A DNA stretch of 64,000 nt from Adhaeribacter aerolatus (GCF_007991635.1 NZ_BJYS01000006.1:124001-188000), one strand, 5' to 3'; numbered from the stretch's first letter, positions 1-8,792 are shown. Program-made: numbers and translations. The notes: generated by a model not told the origin, from the letters alone.

Positions 1-74
1 ACCAAGCTAGTCTTGTAAATACTTCAGGCAACTAACCGTTCTTGTAAATAAAACCACCCCAACAACTTACCCGG

Positions 75-1247
75 ATGAGAAGAATATTATTAGCCTGCCT
101 CTTTATTTTATCTGTTTCAACAGGCTGGGCACAGTCGGGGGTGGTACCGGTTTTTACGGCGGGTACCGAAGGGCACCAATCATACCGCATTCCGGCTATT
201 ATTAGCTTACCCAACGGCCACTTACTGGCTTTTGCCGAGGGCCGGGTACACGGTGCCGGCGATTTTGGCGACATAAATATTGTATTAAAGCGCAGCACCG
301 ATAAAGGCAAAAGCTGGAGCAACCTGCAAACAGTAGCAGATTACCAGAACTTACAGGCCGGCAACCCGGCTCCGGTGCTGGACCTCACCGACCCCACTTA
401 CCCCAAAGGCCGGATTTTTTTATTTTACAACACCGGCGATAATCACGAAAACGAAGTCCGAAAAGGTAATGGCCTGCGTGAAGTGTGGTACAAGACCTCA
501 ACCGATGGCGGTCTTACCTGGTCGGAACCCATAAATATTACTACTCAGGTACACCGTCCGAATCAGCCTCAGGTAAACACTGCTTATACTTCCTCCGAAG
601 ACTGGCGCAGCTACGCCAACACCCCGGGCCACGCCATGCAATTTACCACGGGTGCTTACAAGGGCCGTATTTTTGTAGCTGCCAATCATTCGGCCGGCAA
701 TCCGCAGCCGCAGTTTCAGGATTACCAAGCGCATGGCTTCTACACCGACGACCACGGAAAAACCTTTAAATTAAGCACAACAGTACAAGTGCCGGGCTCC
801 AACGAGTCTATTGCCACTGAACTCTCGGGCGGTAAACTCATGATGAACTCGCGCAACCAAAAAGGCGATATTCGGGCCCGGATTATATCGGTGAGCCGCG
901 ACGGCGGCGCCACTTGGGATAGCACCTGGTTCGACCACACCTTAATCGACCCGGTTAACCAAGGGAGTTTGCTCACGGTGGGTAAGAAAAAAGGTAAAAA
1001 TATTATCGCTTTCAGCAATGCTGCCGACGTTAAATTACGCGATAACCTGACCCTGCGCATCAGCTACGACGAGGGCAAAACCTGGCCCAAGAGCATTTTA
1101 ATAGATAAAAGCACTTCGCCTAATCAGCGCGATTATACTGCTTACTCCGATTTGGTAAATATTTCAAAAAAGGAAATTGGCGTGCTGTACGAGCGGGATA
1201 AATACCAGCAAATTGTTTTTAAAATCATGAAGTGGCAGCAAAAATAG
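75..1247 (+). CDS. Exo-alpha-sialidase (neuraminidase, GH33), secreted
   Basis: Releases terminal sialic acids from glycoconjugates outside the cytoplasm. A Sec signal peptide covers about residues 1-20, ending in WAQ. The sialidase YRIP motif, with the first substrate-binding arginine, is at residues 37-40. Five Asp-box (BNR) copies mark a six-bladed propeller: STDKGKSW 74-81, STDGGLTW 142-149, a TDDHGKTF variant 224-231, SRDGGATW 274-281 and SYDEGKTW 330-337. Glu244, Arg260 and Tyr357 sit where the family's catalytic glutamate, second arginine and nucleophilic tyrosine usually lie; this residue assignment is by pattern only. At 390 aa it is a single-domain enzyme without a carbohydrate-binding module. 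It is the first complete gene in the window, so its upstream partner genes are unknown. The only other possible host-glycan enzyme seen is the GH20 at the far end. Confidence 0.93.
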   Translation: MRRILLACLFILSVSTGWAQSGVVPVFTAGTEGHQSYRIPAIISLPNGHLLAFAEGRVHGAGDFGDINIVLKRSTDKGKSWSNLQTVADYQNLQAGNPAPVLDLTDPTYPKGRIFLFYNTGDNHENEVRKGNGLREVWYKTSTDGGLTWSEPINITTQVHRPNQPQVNTAYTSSEDWRSYANTPGHAMQFTTGAYKGRIFVAANHSAGNPQPQFQDYQAHGFYTDDHGKTFKLSTTVQVPGSNESIATELSGGKLMMNSRNQKGDIRARIISVSRDGGATWDSTWFDHTLIDPVNQGSLLTVGKKKGKNIIAFSNAADVKLRDNLTLRISYDEGKTWPKSILIDKSTSPNQRDYTAYSDLVNISKKEIGVLYERDKYQQIVFKIMKWQQK

Positions 1248-1452
1248 TATCAGGATTAATATTTCTTCCCCATAAATGCCTGGGCTAAGCTTGAACGGAT
1301 TTAGAAATATTTATCCTTTTTCAGGAAAGTGGAAATCCAGGCAAAATAAAAGCTGCCAGAACAATTATGAAGAAACTTTTTCGTGAAAGAAAAGAGTTAG
1401 GGCTTCAGGCACACTTTTTGAATTAACCAATACTACTCCTTACCCAGTACCC

Positions 1453-2172
1453 ATGAAAAATTTTTTCTTTACTGTTACAATTCTTTTCCTGATGGGCAGC
1501 AGCGCCATCGCCCAAAAAGTAAGTTTAGTTAATCCCTCTTTAGATAAGGCCAATAAATATTACGATGCCGGCCTTTACAAAGAAGCCATTGCGGAATATT
1601 CAAAAACGATTTACATAGAGCCGTCCTTTTTGCAGGCTTATAATAATCGGGGGCTTGCCAAATTAGAGCTAAATGACTTTACCGGTGCCTTGGCCGATTT
1701 TAACAAAGTAATTAGTAAAGAGCCGAAAAACGCCGAAGCTTACCGCAATCGTGCCACCTTAAAAATTCGCAAGCAGGATTATGCCGGTGCCCTGACCGAC
1801 TACGACAAAGCCGTGGCTTTGGGAGCCGACGATGCCGATGCTTATTTTAATCGCGGAATAGCCAAGGTATTTATGAATAAATCAAAAGACGCGCTGGCAG
1901 ATTTTGACAAGAGCATTAGCCTGAAACCCGATGCCGTGGATTCTTACGTGGAGCGGGGTTTTGCCCGCATGAATGTGGGTGAAAATTCCGGTGCCTTAGC
2001 CGATTTTAACCAGGCTATAAAGCTAAATCCGAAATTAGCTACTGCCTTGTACGGCCGTGGCTACAGCCAATTAATGCTTAATAATAAAACCGCCGCCTGC
2101 ACCGATTTACAGAAGGCAGCCCAGATGGGTTCCAAAGAAGCCCGGGATTTAATGGCTAAATCTTGCAAATAA
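1453..2172 (+). CDS. Secreted tetratricopeptide-repeat protein
   Basis: A 239-aa protein with a Sec signal peptide (residues 1-21, ending in IAQ) followed by about six tandem TPR units that fill the rest of the chain. The repeats show the usual spacing of W/Y, G/A and P positions (for example AYNNRGLAKLELNDFTGALA, then AYFNRGIAKVFMNKSKDALA). TPR proteins are scaffolds for protein-protein contacts; no enzymatic domain is visible. It probably sits in the periplasm. It is followed by a good rho-independent terminator at 2226-2253 and is 205 bases from the sialidase, so it may be a one-gene unit. No partner can be named from the sequence. Confidence 0.88.
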   Translation: MKNFFFTVTILFLMGSSAIAQKVSLVNPSLDKANKYYDAGLYKEAIAEYSKTIYIEPSFLQAYNNRGLAKLELNDFTGALADFNKVISKEPKNAEAYRNRATLKIRKQDYAGALTDYDKAVALGADDADAYFNRGIAKVFMNKSKDALADFDKSISLKPDAVDSYVERGFARMNVGENSGALADFNQAIKLNPKLATALYGRGYSQLMLNNKTAACTDLQKAAQMGSKEARDLMAKSCK

Positions 2173-2225
2173 GCTGGTAACCTGTTAAAGTTTGGTTAAT
2201 ATTTAATCCTCATAATTATTTCCCG

Positions 2226-2253
2226 AAGCCCCGATAGAACCGGGGCTTTTTTT
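2226..2253 (+). terminator. Rho-independent terminator after the TPR gene
   Basis: A perfect 7-bp stem (AAGCCCC at 2226-2232 with GGGGCTT at 2242-2248), a 9-base loop and a run of seven T at 2247-2253, starting 53 bases past the TPR stop codon. Confidence 0.85.
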
Positions 2254-2458
2254 ATAACTATTTTTCTATCATGGGAAAACACGAGGTACCTTAACGCAGA
2301 ATAGCTAATTCTGAACTTTTATAGCAAACGGGTTAATTACAGAAGCTGGCTCCCGATAATCTGTTAACTTCGGTCTTTCTTAAAGGCAGTTTTGCATAAG
2401 AGAAAGAATATTTAATATATTTAATCGCTCAAATCATCCGTCACTACAAATAATTAAT

Positions 2459-3238
2459 ATGGTCTATTCTTCTAATCTTAAGTTAGCCACCGCCGCTTTA
2501 ATAGCCGGTTTATTTTCTTTAGGCCAGGCCTATGCTCAGAACCAGCCAGGCGCCGTGCCAAAGCCACCCAAAATGGTACCCGAAATGACCGAGTTCTGGG
2601 AACCTGAAGTGAAAACAATTACCCCGGGCACCGGCACTGCTGCTCCGTCTGATGCCGTTATTTTATTCGATGGCAAAGATCTTTCGCAATGGAAAGGCAA
2701 AGACGGGGGTGCCGCCAAGTGGCAGGTAAAAGACGGTGCGATGATCGTAACCAAAGGCACCGGCGCTATTACCACCAAGCAAAACTTCGAAGATTTTCAA
2801 CTGCACGTGGAGTGGTCGGCACCCACCGAAGTAGTAGGAAACAGCCAGGGCCGTGGTAACAGCGGCATCTTTTTACAGGACCGCTACGAAGTACAGGTGC
2901 TGGATAATTATAACAACCGCACCTATGCCAACGGCCAGGCCGGCAGCATTTACAAACAAACGCCGCCGCTGGTAAATGCCATGCGCAAACCCGGCGAGTG
3001 GAATACCTACGATATTTTATACACGGCTCCCCGCTTTAAAGAAAATGGCACGTTGATAATGCCGGCCCGCGTAACCATAATTCATAACGGCGTAGTGGTA
3101 CAGAATAACACCGAAATAAAAGGTGCCACAGAATATATTGGTTTACCTTCTTATAAAGCGCACGGCAAAGCCCCCATCCAATTGCAGGACCACGGAAATC
3201 CGGTACGTTTTCGCAATATTTGGCTGCGCGAATTATAA
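2459..3238 (+). CDS. Secreted DUF1080 protein (3-keto-disaccharide hydrolase-type domain)
   Basis: A 259-aa protein with a Sec signal peptide (about 1-27, ending AYAQ) and one DUF1080/PF06439 jelly-roll domain. The family hallmarks are present: ILFDGKDLSQWKG near residue 70, a GNSGIFLQDRYEVQVLDNY segment near 140-160, and the C-terminal GNPVRFRNIWLREL. Family members related to LamG/concanavalin folds have been assigned hydrolysis or lyase action on 3-keto-glycosides made by glycoside 3-dehydrogenases. In this window a GMC oxidoreductase and its small subunit (22410-24684) could supply such a 3-keto sugar, but they are 19 kb away and the link is inference. The next gene lies 172 bases downstream behind a hairpin at 3270-3313. 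Confidence 0.88.
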   Translation: MVYSSNLKLATAALIAGLFSLGQAYAQNQPGAVPKPPKMVPEMTEFWEPEVKTITPGTGTAAPSDAVILFDGKDLSQWKGKDGGAAKWQVKDGAMIVTKGTGAITTKQNFEDFQLHVEWSAPTEVVGNSQGRGNSGIFLQDRYEVQVLDNYNNRTYANGQAGSIYKQTPPLVNAMRKPGEWNTYDILYTAPRFKENGTLIMPARVTIIHNGVVVQNNTEIKGATEYIGLPSYKAHGKAPIQLQDHGNPVRFRNIWLREL

Positions 3239-3269
3239 TAATATTAGATAACCTATTTAGCATTATATA

Positions 3270-3313
3270 AACCGGCTGAAACCGCTGCCCTGGCGGCGTG
3301 TTTTCATCCGGTT
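3270..3313 (+). other. Intercistronic stem-loop between DUF1080 gene and SDR gene
   Basis: Arms AACCGG-c-TGAAA (3270-3281) and TTTCA-t-CCGGTT (3302-3313) pair around an inner CCGC/GCGG stem (3282-3285 and 3293-3296). No T-run follows, so it looks like an mRNA-stabilising or attenuating hairpin rather than a classic terminator. Confidence 0.55.
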
Positions 3314-3410
3314 CTGCTCGAAACAGAAATACCAACCAAATTCTAAATTGAAATCTAAACTTGGCTTTCTGAAAAACAGAGGTCCGGCATTGCATTAACC
3401 TAAAGGTATT

Positions 3411-4193
3411 ATGGCATTATTTAGTTTGGCCGGAAAAACGGCAGTTATTACCGGGGGCGGCAGCGGCATTGGTCGCAGTATTTCCAAGCTTTTTGCCCGC
3501 CAGGGCGCCCGGGTTTTTATTCTGGAACTTAACTCAGACGCGGCGGCCCAAACCCTGCAGGAAATTACCGAAGAAGGCGGACAGGCCAGTTCTTTTGCCT
3601 GCAACGTAAGCAGCCAGGAAGAAGTAACCACTGTTTTTGATAATATCAGGCAGCAGAGCGGCCGCATCGATATTGTAATAAATAATGCCGGTATTGCCCA
3701 CGTAGGTAATATAGAACAAACTTCAGAAGCCGACCTGGACCGCATTTACCAGGTAAACGTGAAAGGAGTTTACAACGGCATGTTTGCGGCTGTAAAGCAC
3801 ATGCAGGAAACCGGTGGCGGCGTAATTTTAAACCTGGCCTCAGTGGCTTCGGTCATTGGCATTCCGGATCGCTTTGCTTACTCGATGAGTAAAGGTGCCG
3901 TATTGACCATGACCTACTCCGTCGCCCGCGATTATATCAAAAATAACATCCGGTGTAACTGTTTGGCGCCCGGTCGGGTGCATACACCTTTTGTAGATGG
4001 CTTCCTGAAAAAAAATTACCCCGGCCGAGAGCAGGAAATGTTTGATAAATTATCTAAAACGCAGCCCATTGGGCGCATGGGTACCCCCGACGAAGTGGCG
4101 GCTCTGGCCCTCTACCTCTGCTCCGATGAAGCGGCCTTTATTACCGGCACCAACTACCCCATAGACGGCGGCTTTATTACCCTGAATACTTAA
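3411..4193 (+). CDS. SDR-family dehydrogenase, probably 2-keto-3-deoxy-L-fuconate dehydrogenase type
   Basis: A 260-aa classical short-chain dehydrogenase/reductase. The NAD(P)-binding TGGGSGIG is at 14-21, NNAG at 91-94, the catalytic Ser144 in NLAS, and Tyr157/Lys161 in YSMSK; the C-terminal YPIDGGF closes the fold. An acidic residue at the end of beta-2 (LEL, about 38-40) favours NAD over NADP. It is followed by a fumarylacetoacetate-hydrolase-family gene, and an L-fuconolactonase-like amidohydrolase lies 2.7 kb downstream; in the non-phosphorylative L-fucose pathway an SDR oxidises 2-keto-3-deoxy-L-fuconate just before the FAH-type hydrolase. An alternative is L-fucose or another sugar dehydrogenase. 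SDR membership is certain; the substrate is inferred from neighbours. Confidence 0.85.
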   Translation: MALFSLAGKTAVITGGGSGIGRSISKLFARQGARVFILELNSDAAAQTLQEITEEGGQASSFACNVSSQEEVTTVFDNIRQQSGRIDIVINNAGIAHVGNIEQTSEADLDRIYQVNVKGVYNGMFAAVKHMQETGGGVILNLASVASVIGIPDRFAYSMSKGAVLTMTYSVARDYIKNNIRCNCLAPGRVHTPFVDGFLKKNYPGREQEMFDKLSKTQPIGRMGTPDEVAALALYLCSDEAAFITGTNYPIDGGFITLNT

Positions 4194-4355
4194 TTTATTC
4201 AACCCGGTTTAGTTTAATCCGGTTTCACTGATTTTCTATTTTAAAACTTAAAAAACAGAGATAAAAACAGAACAAGCAAGGCTCTTAATTCCTGATACCT
4301 GCTACTAGATACTTGCTACTTATTACCTGATACCAATTACTTAAAACTTATATAA

Positions 4356-5216
4356 ATGAAATTAATTCGTTTTGGTCAGCCTGGCCGTGAAAAACCAGGT
4401 TTGTTATTGTCCGACGGCCGCCGCCTGGATGCGAGCGCTTTTGGCGAAGATTATACCGAAGAGTTCTTCCAAAATAATGGACTGGCCCGGTTGGCCGCCT
4501 GGCTGGAACAAAACCAGGCATCTGCTCCTCTGGTTTCAGCCGAAGAGCGTTTGGGGCCACCTATTGCCCGGCCGGGTAAAATAATTTGCATTGGCCTGAA
4601 CTACTCCGATCACGCCGCCGAAAGCAATATGGCTCTGCCTTCTGAACCGATTGTTTTCTTTAAAGCTACCTCTTCGCTGGTTGGCTCGAACGATGATTTA
4701 GTTATTCCGAAGAATAGTGAAAAAACCGACTGGGAAGTAGAATTGGCGGTAATCATTGGCAAAAAAGCTTCTTATGTTTCGGAAGAAGAAGCGCTGGACT
4801 ACGTAGCTGGCTACGCTTTGCACAACGACTACAGCGAGCGGGCCTTTCAGTTAGAGCGCGGTGGCCAGTGGGTAAAAGGTAAAAGCTGCGATACTTTTGC
4901 GCCGCTCGGCCCGTTTATAGCTACCCCCGACGAGTTAAGCGATGTAAATAATTTACGTTTGTGGTTGAAAGTAAACGGCGAAACCAAGCAGGACGGCAAT
5001 TCCGCAAACCTTATTTTTAAAGTTCCTTTTATTATCAGCTACCTGAGCCAGTTTATGTCGTTGCTGCCCGGCGATATTATTTCCACGGGTACCCCGGCCG
5101 GTGTGGGTTTAGGCATTAAGCCACCGCAATATTTAAAACCCGGCGATGTGGTAGAGTTAGGAATAGACGGTTTAGGCGAGTCGCGGCAGGTGGCAAAAGC
5201 TTACAGCCCAGCTTAA
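4356..5216 (+). CDS. Fumarylacetoacetate hydrolase family protein, probably diketo-acid hydrolase
   Basis: A 286-aa protein of the FAH superfamily, with a short N-terminal domain (1-70) and the mixed beta-roll catalytic domain (about 72-283). The expected metal ligands are visible as Glu127, Glu129 (WEVELAVIIG) and Asp158 (HNDYSER), with His86 in NYSDHAAE and Lys175-Ser178 (KGKS) around the active site; ISTGTPAGVG lies near residue 250. Members cleave C-C bonds of diketo acids. Next to an SDR and an amidohydrolase, the best fit is 2,4-diketo-3-deoxy-L-fuconate (or rhamnonate) hydrolase giving pyruvate plus lactate. No signal peptide, so cytoplasmic. A strong terminator at 5224-5274 follows immediately. 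Confidence 0.88.
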   Translation: MKLIRFGQPGREKPGLLLSDGRRLDASAFGEDYTEEFFQNNGLARLAAWLEQNQASAPLVSAEERLGPPIARPGKIICIGLNYSDHAAESNMALPSEPIVFFKATSSLVGSNDDLVIPKNSEKTDWEVELAVIIGKKASYVSEEEALDYVAGYALHNDYSERAFQLERGGQWVKGKSCDTFAPLGPFIATPDELSDVNNLRLWLKVNGETKQDGNSANLIFKVPFIISYLSQFMSLLPGDIISTGTPAGVGLGIKPPQYLKPGDVVELGIDGLGESRQVAKAYSPA

Positions 5217-5223
5217 ATATTCT

Positions 5224-5274
5224 AAAACCAGCTTCTTATTTCTGTTCAGGATAAAAGAAGCTGGTTTTGATTTT
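5224..5274 (+). terminator. Rho-independent terminator after the FAH-family gene
   Basis: A perfect 14-bp stem (AAAACCAGCTTCTT at 5224-5237 with AAGAAGCTGGTTTT at 5255-5268), a 17-base loop, then TTTT at 5271-5274. It begins 7 bases past the stop codon, separating the SDR/FAH unit from the phosphatase/amidohydrolase unit. Confidence 0.88.
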
Positions 5275-5396
5275 ACATTAAGATAAACACTTTTTACTCT
5301 TTCGGAAATTCGCGGAAAAGCTTCGGATATTTCCTGCTACACCTGAGTAGAAGATTCTGTAACTTTTATCCATCTCTGGTTTTTATCTCAACTGTT

Positions 5397-5498
5397 ATGA
5401 CCGAAATCTATAAACTGTCCTTGTTCTTCCGCGTAATGATGTGGACAGTACTGGCTTATGGTCTAGAATACTACAAAAATAGGAGCCATTACAATTAA
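5397..5498 (+). CDS. Possible small membrane peptide, 33 aa
   Basis: An ATG-to-TAA frame of 33 codons lies in the gap between the terminator at 5224-5274 and the phosphatase gene. The product starts MTEIYKLSLFF, has one hydrophobic stretch (about residues 7-22, including VMMWTVLAYGL) and a basic tail ending SHYN. No Shine-Dalgarno is seen in front of it. It could be a real single-pass microprotein or a chance frame in a 5' leader; conservation in relatives would decide. Confidence 0.22.
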   Translation: MTEIYKLSLFFRVMMWTVLAYGLEYYKNRSHYN

Positions 5499-5523
5499 GA
5501 TTTAAAGGAGGCGTTTGGGACAC

Positions 5524-6864
5524 ATGCGGATGAAACTTTTTGTCTTAAATATATTTAATCTTCTCTGGATTTCGGCCTGGCTGTTGCCCCTGCCGGTACA
5601 AGCCCAGAAACCAGGCAAAACCGAAATAAAAAGAGTAAATGCCACCCCTGGTCCCCGTCCCGACCGCATTATTTTAACCTGGCAAACCGACCCGACCACA
5701 TCGCAGACCGTTACCTGGCGCACCGATAATTCGGTTACAACACCTAAAGCTGAAATTGCATTGGCCGATGCTTCGGCAAATTTTGCTAATTACGCCAAGG
5801 CTTTGCCAGCCCAGACCGAACCACTCAAAACCCAAAGCGGCGAAGCACTTTATCATTCGGTAAACTTTAGTAGTTTATCTCCCAATACGCTTTATGCCTA
5901 CCGGGTAGGCGATGGTACTTACTGGAGCGAGTGGTTTCAGTTCCGGACCGCCAGCCAAGAACCCGAACCATTTTCCTTTATTTATTTCGGCGATGTGCAA
6001 AATCAGGTACTCTCCCAATGGTCCAGGGTAATTCGGGCGGCTTACGCCGAAATGCCCAAGGCTAAATTTATGCTGTATGTCGGCGACCTGATAAACCACC
6101 CCGAAGATGATACCGAATGGCAGGAGTGGTTTACAGCCGGCTCTTTTATTCATGCTACTATACCCAGTATTTTGGTGGCCGGCAACCACGAGTATACCCG
6201 CAACGCGGTTTACCTGCCGCGCATTACCCGTCATTGGGCAGCGCAGTTTAACCTGCCAGACAATGGGATTAAATCGGAGCCCGATCTGGTATATTACACC
6301 GACTACCAGGATTTGCGCATTATTAGCCTGAACTCGTATTGGAAGGTACCGGCCCAGGCCAAGTGGCTGGAGGAAATATTAAAGAACAATCCGAAAAAAT
6401 GGACGGTAGTAACTTGTCATTATCCGGTGCAGTCTACCGCCATTGGCCGCGAAAACGAAAATTTGTTAAAGCACTGGCAGCCCATTCTGGATAAGTACAA
6501 AGTAGATTTGGTGTTGCAAGGCCACGACCACACCTATGCCCGCGGCACCAGTTCTTCAGCCAAAGAAAATAAAGAAGAATTTAAGACAGCGCCGGTTTAC
6601 GTAGTATCTATCAGCGGGCCCAAAATGTATACTTTAGGTAACAAAGAATGGATAGGCCGCGGCGCCGAAAACACCCAGCTTTACCAAATTATTACGATTG
6701 AACAGGATAAGTTAATTTATAAATCAATTACCACTACTGGCGAGTTATACGATGCCTTTGAACTGCATAAGCAACAAGGCGAAGCCGCCCGCGTTACCGA
6801 ACTCAAAACAACCAATAAAGCCGAGCGGCGGTTTACCAATACCCTAAAAGCCCCAACCAAATAA
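5524..6864 (+). CDS. Exported purple-acid-phosphatase-like metallophosphoesterase
   Basis: About 446 aa. After a signal peptide (to about residue 28, QAQ) comes an N-terminal fibronectin-like domain (about 45-155; ILTWQTDPTTSQTVTWRTD is typical of purple acid phosphatases) and a calcineurin-type metallophosphoesterase domain. The dinuclear metal motifs are in order: YFGDVQNQ, YVGDLINH, VAGNHEY, TCHYPV and QGHDHTYARG. Likely substrate: phosphomonoesters or diesters in the periplasm. The frame opens earlier at a TTG (5515), with ATGs at 5524 and 5530. An AAAGGAG at 5504-5510 is 4 bases before the TTG and 13 before the first ATG, so the exact start is uncertain. The amidohydrolase gene begins 3 bases after the stop, so the two are co-transcribed. 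Confidence 0.88.
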   Translation: MRMKLFVLNIFNLLWISAWLLPLPVQAQKPGKTEIKRVNATPGPRPDRIILTWQTDPTTSQTVTWRTDNSVTTPKAEIALADASANFANYAKALPAQTEPLKTQSGEALYHSVNFSSLSPNTLYAYRVGDGTYWSEWFQFRTASQEPEPFSFIYFGDVQNQVLSQWSRVIRAAYAEMPKAKFMLYVGDLINHPEDDTEWQEWFTAGSFIHATIPSILVAGNHEYTRNAVYLPRITRHWAAQFNLPDNGIKSEPDLVYYTDYQDLRIISLNSYWKVPAQAKWLEEILKNNPKKWTVVTCHYPVQSTAIGRENENLLKHWQPILDKYKVDLVLQGHDHTYARGTSSSAKENKEEFKTAPVYVVSISGPKMYTLGNKEWIGRGAENTQLYQIITIEQDKLIYKSITTTGELYDAFELHKQQGEAARVTELKTTNKAERRFTNTLKAPTK

Positions 6865-6867
6865 ATT

Positions 6868-7701
6868 ATGCAGATAGACGCGCACCAGCATTTCTGGCAA
6901 TATTCCCCTACCGCTTACGATTGGATTGATAACACCATGAAGCCTTTGCAGCAGGATTATTTGCCGGAACAGCTGGCTCCTCTGTTAGAACAAAATAACT
7001 TTTCTGGCTCCGTGGCGGTGCAAGCTTTGCAAACCGAAGCCGAAACCGAGTTTTTGCTGAACCTGGCTGCTGAACATGATTTTATTAAAGGCGTAGTAGG
7101 CTGGACCGATTTGCAGGCCGCAAACGTGGAAACTAAACTCGCCAAATTAGCCCAAAACCCTAAGCTTAAAGGCTTACGCCACGTTGTGCAAGCCGAACCC
7201 GACGACCAGTTTTTATTACGGCCGGAATTTCTGCGCGGTATTAGCTTGCTGCAAAAATTCAACCTCACTTACGATATTCTCATCTACCCTAAGCACTTGC
7301 CGGTAGCCACCGAATTTGTAGCTAAATTTCCGAACCAACCTTTTGTGCTCGACCATATTGCCAAGCCATTTATTAAAGACCAAATATTACTGCCCTGGGC
7401 CCAGCATATCCGGGAACTGGCGCAGCACCCGCACGTGTACTGCAAACTCTCGGGCATGGTAACCGAAGCCGATTGGCATAATTGGCAACCATCCGATTTT
7501 AAACCTTACCTGGATGTAGTTACAGAAGCTTTCGGTCCCGAACGCTTGATACATGGCTCGGACTGGCCCGTTTGTACCCTGGCCGGCACTTACACCGAAG
7601 TCATGAACCTGGTAAGGGAATATTTAAACCAATTTTCCAAAACAGACCAGGAGAAAATATTGGGCGGCAACGCTATTCGGTTTTATAATTTAGCTGTTTA
7701 A
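6868..7701 (+). CDS. Amidohydrolase family 2 protein, L-fuconolactonase/L-rhamnonolactonase-like
   Basis: A 277-aa TIM-barrel amidohydrolase of the PF04909 type. The N-terminal metal motif is IDAHQHFW (His6, His8), followed later by FVLDHIAKP and the C-terminal LIHGSDWPV with the catalytic aspartate. The opening (DAHQHFWQY... YDWID... L..DYLPEQL) is characteristic of sugar lactonases that open L-fucono- or L-rhamnono-1,4-lactone. Together with the SDR at 3411 and the FAH enzyme at 4356 this supplies steps 2, 4 and 5 of the non-phosphorylative L-fucose route; no fuconate dehydratase is in the window. It sits 3 bases after the phosphatase gene and converges on the gene at 7719. Cytoplasmic. Confidence 0.87.
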   Translation: MQIDAHQHFWQYSPTAYDWIDNTMKPLQQDYLPEQLAPLLEQNNFSGSVAVQALQTEAETEFLLNLAAEHDFIKGVVGWTDLQAANVETKLAKLAQNPKLKGLRHVVQAEPDDQFLLRPEFLRGISLLQKFNLTYDILIYPKHLPVATEFVAKFPNQPFVLDHIAKPFIKDQILLPWAQHIRELAQHPHVYCKLSGMVTEADWHNWQPSDFKPYLDVVTEAFGPERLIHGSDWPVCTLAGTYTEVMNLVREYLNQFSKTDQEKILGGNAIRFYNLAV

Positions 7702-7718
7702 GACTTTTACCGTTTTGA

Positions 7719-8792
7719 TTAATCCAAAACAAACGAAAATTCGTCGTAATTAGCGGTGCGCCAGGCAAATTGCTGGGTAGTGGGCGAAATCGCGAAGAAA
7801 GGCGAGAAGGTTCTTACTTTTACGGTTTTACCATCGGGCAAGAACTCCAGGATGCGCAGCCAGCCATCACCGCCGTTGCCGTACCAGCCACCGCCCAGCG
7901 CCTGCGCATTAAATACCATTTGCTGTACTTTTTTGCCGCCCGCATTGGTGTCGGTCCGGAAGGCCACGTGCTCTTTGGGTTTATCCGGTGCGCCAATGTG
8001 GCCAGCAAATACCAACTGAATATTTTTTGATGGCTGCACTAATTTCTGATAGATTCCTGCCCCGTAATTTCCTTCGGCAATCGGGTAATTTTCTTTTATC
8101 ATATGCTCATTTTTGGAGTTCATATAGGAGTGGGTCAGCACCACTACTTTATGCTGTTTATATTTATCCTGATTGATAACGCCTTTGGCCCAGGCCAAAG
8201 TAGTATCGCGTGGCGCAAATTCCAGCGTGAGGAACAAGAATTTCTGACCATGCGGGGAAGTAAATTCGAAAGCGGCATTCTCTAAAGTTGGTATCTTCTC
8301 GGCGTTTTGCGCTACTTCGCGCACCAGTTTCTGCGTCTGAAAATTCTTATCGACCGGAAAATATTTATTAAAGTTAGTGTTGCGGGAGCTGATATTGGAG
8401 TAGCCGTAATCGTGGTTACCAGCGGCGGTAATAAAAGGCACAATGCCATCTAGTTTACTGAACGAACGCGCTACTGATTCCCATTGCAATTTACTCGGTT
8501 GGTTGGCCTTTTCTCCATCCGGGTTAATCATCTCGTTTTGTTCAACCAAATCGCCGGTACAAAGCACCATTTTAATATTCAGCGACTCTACATTTTCTTT
8601 AATCCAGGTAGTCATTAATTCCAGTATCGGCTGGTTCCGTTCAAACTTTACGTAGGTTTGCGGGTCCGGCACCAAAATCATCGACCAGGATTTGGCATCA
8701 CTTAAAGCGGGTGCAACATATTTCTTTTGGGCAAATACCTGCCCGGTTAAAAGAAGCGCAATTAACAGGTTCAAAAGAATTTTTGATTTCAT
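7719..8792 (-). CDS. Exported calcineurin-like metallophosphoesterase
   Basis: A 357-aa protein with a Sec signal peptide (about 1-21, ending VFAQ). The metallophosphoesterase motifs are visible in order: MILVPDPQTYV (first metal aspartate), LCTGDLVEQNE, TAAGNHDYGYS, VLTHSYMN and FAGHIG. It lacks the purple-acid N-terminal domain found in the gene at 5524 and is not a close paralogue. The substrate is unknown; secreted members of this group act on phosphodiesters, phytate or nucleotides. It lies head-to-tail with a glycerophosphodiester phosphodiesterase 136 bases upstream on the same strand, so the pair may act together in scavenging phosphate from phosphodiesters. Confidence 0.87.
   Translation of the reverse strand: MKSKILLNLLIALLLTGQVFAQKKYVAPALSDAKSWSMILVPDPQTYVKFERNQPILELMTTWIKENVESLNIKMVLCTGDLVEQNEMINPDGEKANQPSKLQWESVARSFSKLDGIVPFITAAGNHDYGYSNISSRNTNFNKYFPVDKNFQTQKLVREVAQNAEKIPTLENAAFEFTSPHGQKFLFLTLEFAPRDTTLAWAKGVINQDKYKQHKVVVLTHSYMNSKNEHMIKENYPIAEGNYGAGIYQKLVQPSKNIQLVFAGHIGAPDKPKEHVAFRTDTNAGGKKVQQMVFNAQALGGGWYGNGGDGWLRILEFLPDGKTVKVRTFSPFFAISPTTQQFAWRTANYDEFSFVLD

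Noticed and set aside
1276-1440. Short frames of 19 and 36 codons between the sialidase and TPR genes
   Set aside because: No hydrophobic, domain or ribosome-site support; likely chance frames.
5515-5523. TTG 5515 as start of the purple-acid-phosphatase-like gene
   Set aside because: Only 4 bases after the AAAGGAG, and the ATG at 5524 gives a normal signal peptide; not fully excluded.
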